This document shows positions 16,186-22,474 of a stretch of 50,014 nt of DNA, one piece after another. Position 1 is the first letter of the stretch. Every line of letters starts with the position of its first letter. Source of the stretch: Candidatus Rokubacteria bacterium 13_1_40CM_69_27 (GTDB lineage: Bacteria; Methylomirabilota; Methylomirabilia; Rokubacteriales; CSP1-6); assembly GCA_001917535.1 (NCBI GenBank), contig MNEF01000044.1, forward strand, positions 1-50,014, read 5' to 3'. Under the pieces are notes generated by a model, which searched no databases, had not been told where the DNA came from, and worked only from the letters and a program-made list of their open reading frames with translations. The position numbers and the translations under genes are program-made.

Positions 16186-17312
16186 GCGGAGGGGACGGTG
16201 GTCGGGCAGGCGGGCTTCCGGCTCACCTCGGCGGCGCCGAGTCGCCCCAGCGCGACCTGGCCGGCCAGCTCGAGCGCCCGCGCGGCGAGCGCGCGGGCGA
16301 ACGGGTGGCGCCCGACGTCGCGCGAGGCGTCCTGGAGGGCCGCGGCGGCGGCCCGTGCGAGCGCACCGTGCTGCTCCCGGCCGATGGACTCGAAGACGAG
16401 GTCCATTTCCAGGAGCCGTCGGGCCCACAGGCGGCGGGGGCCTTCGGTCAGCTCGCGCTCGACGACGCGACTCACGATCGCGTCCTCGCGCTCGGCCTTC
16501 AGCTGATCGGAGACGACGAGCCGGCTCTCGCGAGCCTGCAGCAGCTCCACGGCGTCGGCCTGAACGGCCTCGGGGTCGAGGAACCAGCCGGCCAGCTCGG
16601 GCAGCTCGAGCAGCTCCGCGGAACGCTCGACGAGCTGCGGGTTGGCGGCCGGGGCCGGAGGCTCGATGGGCGCCGCGGTCTCGAAGAGCGGCTGCCAGCG
16701 TGCGAATGCCGCCGGCGGTGTGGTGTGAATCGCCCGATGAAGCGCCAGCGCCTCGGCCACCAGGCCGGCCGCGCGGGCGGGACCGGTCTCCACCCACGGC
16801 AGCTTCTGCGAGGCGCGGAGCTCGGCCAGCTCGCGGTCCAGGCGCTTCTTCGTGATGTCGCCGCCGGCGGCGTCCAGGATTCCGGCGACATCGTTGAGAA
16901 TCAACGAGCAGAGGCGGAGGGCGCCGTAGCTGCCCTCGAAGAGAATCCACGCCGCCCGGGAGCCGCTGCCGTCGACGCCCGAGAGCCAGGCCCGCATCGC
17001 GCGCTCCCCGCCTCGCGCCACCACCGGCGGCCGCTCCGTCGCCTGCTCGGGGGCCTGGACGCCGCGCTGGGCCAGACGATAGAGCGCGCGCTTGGCGGCA
17101 CGACGGATGCGGCGCTCGGCCACGCCGGAGCCGAGGGCGGTGAGCAGGGGCACCGCGGCGGCGCCGTGCTCGGTGGCCAGCGCGGGTAGCGCTTCTTCGA
17201 GCGCGCCGGTGGGCAGGGTGGCGAGCGTCTGGAGATCGGCGCGGCTGGGCGCGCCGCCCCGGGCGAGCAGCGCCTCCAGGGCCTGGCGGCAGGCCGCGCT
17301 TACTTCATTCAA
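16182..17312 (-). CDS. Helical protein of unknown function
   Basis: A 376-residue, Ala/Leu/Arg-rich protein that looks entirely alpha-helical. It contains segments such as RIRRAAKRALYRLAQRGVQ and ELTEGPRRLWARRLLEMDLV, which suggest stacked helical repeats. I see no catalytic motif, signal peptide or membrane helix. I favour TTG 17312 as start because it overlaps the upstream stop by a few bases; ATG 17387 would overlap the upstream gene by 83 bases. Its own stop overlaps the P1 peptidase start. The three minus-strand genes therefore form one coupled unit. Function unknown. Confidence 0.72.
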   Translation of the reverse strand: MNEVSAACRQALEALLARGGAPSRADLQTLATLPTGALEEALPALATEHGAAAVPLLTALGSGVAERRIRRAAKRALYRLAQRGVQAPEQATERPPVVARGGERAMRAWLSGVDGSGSRAAWILFEGSYGALRLCSLILNDVAGILDAAGGDITKKRLDRELAELRASQKLPWVETGPARAAGLVAEALALHRAIHTTPPAAFARWQPLFETAAPIEPPAPAANPQLVERSAELLELPELAGWFLDPEAVQADAVELLQARESRLVVSDQLKAEREDAIVSRVVERELTEGPRRLWARRLLEMDLVFESIGREQHGALARAAAAALQDASRDVGRHPFARALAARALELAGQVALGRLGAAEVSRKPACPTTVPSA

Positions 17313-17820
17313 GCGCGAGGCGGAGGAATGGGTGGCAGGGGCCCTCGGGGAAGTGGACGCGGCGCGCGTAGTCCAGCGCGCCGGCATAGCTCTCGAAGCG
17401 CTCGGCCAGCCGTCGGTACGGCGGCGCGGCCGCGCCGGCGCCGACCCGGACGTGCTCGGAGACGAAGCGGTAGGCGTGCTTGCCCTGCGAGATGTAGTAG
17501 CCGGTGCTGGCCATGCGCTCGACGCGCTCGCGGAAGACGCCGATCATGAACATCGTGTAGTCGCCGATGTGGCGACGCACGGTCACCTCATGCTCGGGGC
17601 GGAAGTACGGCGAGTCCTCCCGCCAGGCCGCCTGGATGTCCAGCAGCATGTCGACGACCGTCTCCAGCCGGGGCAGGGCCACGCCCCGCGGGTACACGTT
17701 CTCGGTCCGCACGAACCGGGTGAGGAGGTCGGCGAGATACGTCGCGGCGGGCTCGTCCTGCAGCGCCAGGTCGCGAAAGCTCGCGCGAATCGCTCGCTCG
17801 AAGAAGTTCCGCAGCTCCAC
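17305..17820 (-). CDS. Conserved-looking protein of unknown function
   Basis: A 171-residue protein from GTG 17820, preceded by an AGGGGG ribosome-binding site six bases away. It is helical with several aromatic motifs: HIGDYTMFMIGVFRERVERM, TGYYISQGKHAYRFVSEH and RFESYAGALDYARRVHFPEG. I think it belongs to an unnamed family found in several uncultured phyla but cannot name it. First gene of the three-gene minus-strand unit ending with the P1 peptidase. No signal peptide; probably cytoplasmic. Confidence 0.72.
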   Translation of the reverse strand: MELRNFFERAIRASFRDLALQDEPAATYLADLLTRFVRTENVYPRGVALPRLETVVDMLLDIQAAWREDSPYFRPEHEVTVRRHIGDYTMFMIGVFRERVERMASTGYYISQGKHAYRFVSEHVRVGAGAAAPPYRRLAERFESYAGALDYARRVHFPEGPCHPFLRLALE

Positions 17821-17869
17821 GGGGTTCCCCCTGTCTCGGAAGCTTCTCGATTTCTGATGATAGCAGATT

Positions 17870-17878
17870 TGCTAGAAT
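17870..17878 (+). promoter_or_regulatory. Extended -10 element for the small coiled-coil gene
   Basis: TGC-TAGAAT ends eight bases before GTG 17887, which puts the expected transcript start at or next to the start codon and leaves no ribosome-binding site. The -35 region (TTTCTG at 17851) is weak. Confidence 0.5.
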
Positions 17879-17886
17879 CCGACTCC

Positions 17887-18198
17887 GTGACGGATTCGCC
17901 GCGCGCGAAGCTGCCCTGGATGCTCGTCGCCGCGAGCGTGCTGCTTCTGATGTTGCTGCTCTACGTGATGTTCGCGAACGTCCTGCCGGCCAAGCAGCGC
18001 ATCGTGCTTCTGGAGACGGAGCTGAGGGAGGTCTACGCCCGCGAGGCGGCGCTGCAGACCCAGCTGGCCCAGCAGGACCAGCGCTCCACGCTCGGCGAGC
18101 GGCAGCTGAGTGCGCTGGGGGCGGAGCGGGATGCACTGGCCCGTCGCCTCGCCGAACTCGAGCGGGAGCTGGCCGCCGCCCGCGCGCGCCGCCGCTGA
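17887..18198 (+). CDS. Small single-pass membrane protein with coiled coil
   Basis: A 103-residue protein. After a short N-terminus (VTDSPRAKLP) there is one membrane helix (WMLVAASVLLLMLLLYVMFA). The remaining 65 residues form a heptad-rich coiled coil (LLETELREVYAREAALQTQL ... AERDALARRLAELERELAAA). The layout resembles FtsB/FtsL-like or other small envelope scaffold proteins, but there is no specific match. GTG 17887 is preferred to an in-frame ATG at 17857 because the -10 element would lie inside the longer version. It is divergent from the 17820 gene. Confidence 0.7.
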   Translation: MTDSPRAKLPWMLVAASVLLLMLLLYVMFANVLPAKQRIVLLETELREVYAREAALQTQLAQQDQRSTLGERQLSALGAERDALARRLAELERELAAARARRR

Positions 18199-18249
18199 CG
18201 CTGGCATCGCTGGAACGTCGTCGAACAGGATCGAGCCCGCTGGGAGGTT

Positions 18250-18533
18250 TCAGCCGTCGGCCGCCGCGGCGGCCGGCCGGCCGACCGGCGCCAGGCGACG
18301 CGGCGCACGCTGTCCCGCAGCTTGGATATGCTGGTGGCCAGCGTGTCGTGCACGCGCCGGCCCGTTTCCTGGGCCGTGGCTTGCAAGCGGTCGACGGACT
18401 GTATGAGGACCCGGGCGTTCGCCCCCATGAGTGCGAACGAGCGCTGGGCGCCGTCGACGGTCTCCATCAGCGCCTTCTGGCGCCAGCGGGGAGGATCCAT
18501 CCACGCGTCGGGCCCCATCGCCTGCCAGCGCAC
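18250..18533 (-). pseudogene. Phasin-like helical ORF with probable frameshift
   Basis: From GTG 18533 the minus strand codes for an amphipathic helical stretch (RQKALMETVDGAQRSFALMG, ARVLIQSVDRLQATAQETGR, TLATSISKLRDSVRRV) like a phasin or granule-associated protein. That frame then stays open into the convergent 17887 gene to 18033 with nonsense basic sequence. A one-base shift near 18300 would instead give a normal end (LAPVGRPAAAAADG and stop at 18250). Coding character also extends upstream of 18533 to about 18600 without a usable start. I read it as a damaged gene or one with a sequence error. The 18199-18249 gap and the palindrome GGCCGCCGCGGCGGCC (18259-18274) may serve as terminator. 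Confidence 0.35.
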
Positions 18534-18628
18534 GGCAGCCGCCTGCGTCTCCCGGACGGCATCGAGCGCCGCCAGCTGCCCCGCAGAACTTTGCAGAGTC
18601 GGACGCCGGTGAATGTAGAAGGCGCTCT

Positions 18629-19708
18629 CTAAAGGTCCAGGACGGCGAGGAGGCGCTGGTTGGCCTCCCGGGTGCCGACGGAGATCCGCAGGTGGTCGGG
18701 GAAGCCGACGGCAGCGCCGTCGCGCACGAGGAGCCCCGCGCGCAGCAACCGCTCGCGCACGAGCGCCGCGTTGGGCACGTGCAGGAGCAGGAAGTTCGCG
18801 TGCGAGGGTGGGAAGGCATACCCGCGGCGGCCGAGCTCGCGAGCCAGAAACGCCCGCTCGGCGATCACGAAGGCCCGCGTCCGCTCCCAGTGGTCACGGT
18901 CTTCCAGGGCCGCGAGCGCGGCGACCTGGCCGAGCCGGTTGACGTTGAAGGGCGCGCGTACGCGGTTGAGGCGCTCGATCGTCTCCCCGGTGGCGATCGC
19001 GTAGCCGACGCGCAGGCCGGCCAGGCCGGCGATCTTGGAGAAGGTCCGGAGCACGATGAGCCGCGGATAGCGCGCCAGCAGGCTCAGGCCGTCGGGATAC
19101 TCGGGATCGTCGCAGAAGTCCCGATAGGCCTCGTCGAGGACGACCAGCGGCGGATCGGAGGCCAGCGCGTCCAGCAGGGCCAGCAGGGGAACGCGACGGA
19201 TGATCGTCGCCGCCGGGTTGTGGGGCGAACAGAGGATCACCACCTTCGTGCGCCCGGTCACCCGCCGCCGCACGTCGTCCAGGTCCGTCTCATACTTGGC
19301 CAGCGGGCTCGGCTGGACCACGGCGCCGGCCAGCTCCGCCGCCGTCGTGTACGGCTCGAAGGACGGCAGCGGCACGACCACCTCGTCACCCGGCTCCAGG
19401 GCGGCTCCGGCGATCAGCGACAGCAACTCGTCGGCGCCGTTGCCGACGACGAGCTGCTCGGGACCGACGCCGAGGCGGCGGGCCAGGCCCTCCCGGAGCG
19501 CAGTGGAGGCGCCGTCGGGATAGAGATGGACGCGGGGCGCCTCCTGCCGGATGGCGTCGACGACGTGGGGCGAGGGGCCCAGCGGGCTCTCGTTGGCCGA
19601 GAGCCGCACGAGGTTGGGCAGCCCCAGCTCGCGCGCGAGCACTTCCAGCGGCTGGCCAGCTTCGTAGGGAGCGACGCGATCGAGGATCGGGCGCCAGACG
19701 TTTCTCAC
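18629..19708 (-). CDS. hisC: Histidinol-phosphate aminotransferase
   Basis: A 359-residue class I/II PLP aminotransferase that makes histidinol phosphate from imidazole-acetol phosphate and glutamate. Key residues: LSANESPLGPSP at 37-48, N90 in VVGNGADELL, N164 in SPHNPAA, D192-E193-A-Y195, the PLP lysine K225 in RTFSKIAGLAGLRVGYA, and ISVGTREAN near the end with the phosphate-binding Arg. GTG 19708 is six bases after a TACAAT -10 hexamer, so it is probably translated from a leaderless message. It is divergent from glnD. Other his genes are absent nearby; an aromatic aminotransferase role cannot be excluded. Confidence 0.87.
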   Translation of the reverse strand: MRNVWRPILDRVAPYEAGQPLEVLARELGLPNLVRLSANESPLGPSPHVVDAIRQEAPRVHLYPDGASTALREGLARRLGVGPEQLVVGNGADELLSLIAGAALEPGDEVVVPLPSFEPYTTAAELAGAVVQPSPLAKYETDLDDVRRRVTGRTKVVILCSPHNPAATIIRRVPLLALLDALASDPPLVVLDEAYRDFCDDPEYPDGLSLLARYPRLIVLRTFSKIAGLAGLRVGYAIATGETIERLNRVRAPFNVNRLGQVAALAALEDRDHWERTRAFVIAERAFLARELGRRGYAFPPSHANFLLLHVPNAALVRERLLRAGLLVRDGAAVGFPDHLRISVGTREANQRLLAVLDL

Positions 19709-19714
19709 CAGCGC

Positions 19715-19720
19715 ATTGTA
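19715..19720 (-). promoter_or_regulatory. -10 element for hisC
   Basis: TACAAT on the minus strand, six bases before the GTG start of hisC. A CTGTCA sequence 18 bases upstream (4 of 6 matches to TTGACA) overlaps the -35 of the divergent glnD promoter. Confidence 0.5.
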
Positions 19721-19737
19721 GTAAGTCTCCGCCGCAT

Positions 19738-19767
19738 TTGACAGTCTTTGCCCGGGGTTGCTACGCT
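19738..19767 (+). promoter_or_regulatory. Sigma-70-type promoter for glnD
   Basis: A perfect -35 TTGACA (19738-19743), an 18-base spacer and an extended -10 TGC-TACGCT (-10 hexamer at 19762-19767). The ATG at 19777 follows nine bases later, so the message is expected to be leaderless or nearly so. Confidence 0.65.
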
Positions 19768-19776
19768 CTGCCCGCC

Positions 19777-22455
19777 ATGTCGCCCGAGCTGTATCGCCGG
19801 GCCCGGCGGGCCGAGGGCAAGGCCGAGCGCGCCGAAGACCGGCGGCGTCTCCGTCTCGACGTGTTCCGCGCCGCACTCGCCGACGGGCTCGAGTCGCTCA
19901 AGCTGATGCACGCCGAGGGTGCGTCGGGGCAGCAGTCAGTGCAGGCTCACGCGCGGTTCATCGACGACGTCGTCCGCTCGCTCACCCGGCTGATCGTCCT
20001 CGACGTGACCGAGGCCGGGCTGGCGCCGGCGCTGCTGGTCATCGTCGCCCTCGGCGGGTACGGCCGGGGCGAGCTGCACCCGTCGTCCGACATTGACCTC
20101 ATGGTGATCCATGACGGCGAGCTGAGCCCGTACGTGCAGCGCGTCACCCAGGAGCTGCTCTACACGCTGTGGGACCTGGGGCTTCAGATCGGCCACAGCC
20201 TCCGCTCGCTGGAGGATTGCGTGGCGATGGCCCGCACGGACCTGCCCAGTCGGACCTCGATGCAGGAGGCGCGCTTCCTCGCCGGCGACCGCCGGCTCTT
20301 CGCGCGATTCCGGCGCGTGCTGGACGAGAACGTCTATCGGCGGGACTTCGAGCAGTTCCTGGAGGCGATGCTGAGGGAGCGCGATCAGCGCTACCGCAAG
20401 CACGGGGCCTCGCCCTACGTCGGCGAGCCCAACGTCAAGGAGTCGGCGGGCGGCCTCCGGGACATGCACACGGCGATGTGGCTGAGCGCGGCCAAGTTCG
20501 GCGCCCGCATGCTCCGTGAGCTCAAGGAGAAGGCCCTCATCACCGAGCGGGAGCAGGCGCTGACGGACGCGGCGCTGACGTTCCTGTGGCGGGTGCGCAA
20601 CGAGCTCCACTTCCTCTCCGGTCACCGCAACGATGTCCTCACCCACGACCTCCAGCCGCAGATCGCCCAGAACCTCGGGTACCGGGACGATGCCGAGAGC
20701 CTGGGCGTCGAGCGCTTCATGCGCGACTACTACCTGAACGCGCGGGTGATCCACCGGGTGGCCCAGCGCCTCATCGCGCGCTGCCAGGAGACTCTCTCCC
20801 AGCGCCACCAGGCGGCGCGGCGCGACCGGCAGCAGGCGCTGGCCGACGGGCTCGTCTTCATCGACGGGCGCCTGTATCCGGCCCGTCACAGCACGGAGGT
20901 CTTCGCCGAGGATCCCCCGCGTCTGCTCAAGGTGTTCTGGCACGCTCACCGGCTGGGCTGCGAGCTCTCGCCCGAACTGGAGCGGGCGATCGAAGCGTCC
21001 CTGGAGCTCGTGGACGACACCGTGCGTCGCTCGCCGGTGGCCCGCGACCTCTTCCTCGACATCTGCCGCGCCTGGGGGCGAGTGGCACTCACGCTGTCGG
21101 AGATGCACGAGCTGGGCCTGTTGGGACGGTATCTGCCCGAGTTCGGGGCGCTGACGTGCCTCGTGCAGTACGACGTCTATCACAAGTTCTCCGCCGACCG
21201 GCACTCGCTGCTGGCGGTCGAGCACCTGGAGGCGCTGGCGCCGGGACAGTCGGCGGAATCGGAGGGCGCCGCCCAGGTCTTCACCGAGGTGGAGAAGCCG
21301 GAGCTGCTGATGCTCGGCATGCTGCTGCACGACATCGGCAAGGCCAAGGGGCACGGTCACGTGGCCAAGGGCATCCCGCTCATCCGGGAGCTGACGGCCC
21401 GGATGGGCCTGTCGTCCGCCGACGCCGCCTCGGTGGAGTTCCTGGTCGCCCACCACCTGACCATGTCGCACATCGCCCAGCGGCGCGACATCGACGACCC
21501 CAAGACGGTGACCGACTTCGCGGCGACTACGGGCGATCCCCACCGGTTGCGCATGCTGTACCTCCTGACGTGGGCGGACATGCGGGCGGTGGGGCCGGGT
21601 GTGCTCACCCCCTGGCAGGCGGTGATCCTGTACGAGCTCTACGCCCGCACGCTGGCCCGACTCACCGGTGGGCGCGTCGAGCGCCCCCACCGCGCCCAGC
21701 TGGGCGAGCGGCTCTACGCGGCGGTGAAGGACGAGGTGTCGCTGCAGGCCGTCAAGGCGCATCTGGCCATGATGTCCGATCGCTATCTGGCCACGACGAC
21801 GGTGCAGCGCATGGCCGAGCACGTGCGCATGGTCCAGGGGCTCGAGGCGGCGCCGGTGGTGACGGAGCTGTTCCATCACCCCGACCTCGGCTCGTCGGAC
21901 CTCGTGGTCGTGACGCGCGACCTCCCCGGCCTCTTCGCGCTGATCGCGGGCACACTGGCCGCCCACGGCGTCAACATCATCTCCGCCCAGATCTCCACAC
22001 GGGCCGACGGCATCGCCATCGACACGTTCCAGGTCAACGACCCCTCGGGGGAGGCGATTCTGTCGCCGGCCCACTGGGCCCGCACCCTCGACGCCCTCCG
22101 CGCCGTCATCGCCGGCGAGCAGAGCGTCGACTCGCTCCTCGAGCGGCGGCGGGCGGCCCGCCGCCCGGGCAAGGGTCCAGAGACGCCGCCGAAGATCTCC
22201 CTCGACAACAGCCTGAGCGACGCCTTCACCGTGGTGGAGGTGAAGTGCCCCGACCGGCTCGGCCTGCTCTACCTGATCACCCGGACCCTGTCCGCGCTCG
22301 GTCTGGACATCGGCAGCGCCCGCATCGCCACCGAGATCGACCAGGCTTTCGACACCTTCTACGTCCACGACGGCAAGGGCGGGAAGATCGAGGCGCCGGA
22401 GGCGATGGAGCGACTGCGGGAGGCGCTCGAACAGGCGCTGGTGCAGCCGCTGTGA
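19777..22455 (+). CDS. glnD: Bifunctional uridylyltransferase/uridylyl-removing enzyme [PII]
   Basis: An 892-residue nitrogen sensor that uridylylates PII proteins when glutamine is low and removes the UMP when it is high. The nucleotidyltransferase site is GGYGRGELHPSSDIDL at residues 93-108 with D105 and D107. The PII-uridylyltransferase domain shows GEPNVKESAGGLRDMHTA. The HD hydrolase motif MLLHDIGKAKGHGH lies near residues 515-530. Two ACT domains end the protein, beginning at LVVVTRDLPGLFALIAGTLA and VEVKCPDRLGLLYLITRTLS. All parts are intact and length is normal. No glnB or glnA is in the window. Confidence 0.96.
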   Translation: MSPELYRRARRAEGKAERAEDRRRLRLDVFRAALADGLESLKLMHAEGASGQQSVQAHARFIDDVVRSLTRLIVLDVTEAGLAPALLVIVALGGYGRGELHPSSDIDLMVIHDGELSPYVQRVTQELLYTLWDLGLQIGHSLRSLEDCVAMARTDLPSRTSMQEARFLAGDRRLFARFRRVLDENVYRRDFEQFLEAMLRERDQRYRKHGASPYVGEPNVKESAGGLRDMHTAMWLSAAKFGARMLRELKEKALITEREQALTDAALTFLWRVRNELHFLSGHRNDVLTHDLQPQIAQNLGYRDDAESLGVERFMRDYYLNARVIHRVAQRLIARCQETLSQRHQAARRDRQQALADGLVFIDGRLYPARHSTEVFAEDPPRLLKVFWHAHRLGCELSPELERAIEASLELVDDTVRRSPVARDLFLDICRAWGRVALTLSEMHELGLLGRYLPEFGALTCLVQYDVYHKFSADRHSLLAVEHLEALAPGQSAESEGAAQVFTEVEKPELLMLGMLLHDIGKAKGHGHVAKGIPLIRELTARMGLSSADAASVEFLVAHHLTMSHIAQRRDIDDPKTVTDFAATTGDPHRLRMLYLLTWADMRAVGPGVLTPWQAVILYELYARTLARLTGGRVERPHRAQLGERLYAAVKDEVSLQAVKAHLAMMSDRYLATTTVQRMAEHVRMVQGLEAAPVVTELFHHPDLGSSDLVVVTRDLPGLFALIAGTLAAHGVNIISAQISTRADGIAIDTFQVNDPSGEAILSPAHWARTLDALRAVIAGEQSVDSLLERRRAARRPGKGPETPPKISLDNSLSDAFTVVEVKCPDRLGLLYLITRTLSALGLDIGSARIATEIDQAFDTFYVHDGKGGKIEAPEAMERLREALEQALVQPL

Positions 22456-22474
22456 CGGCGGCCCCGGCCCTCGG

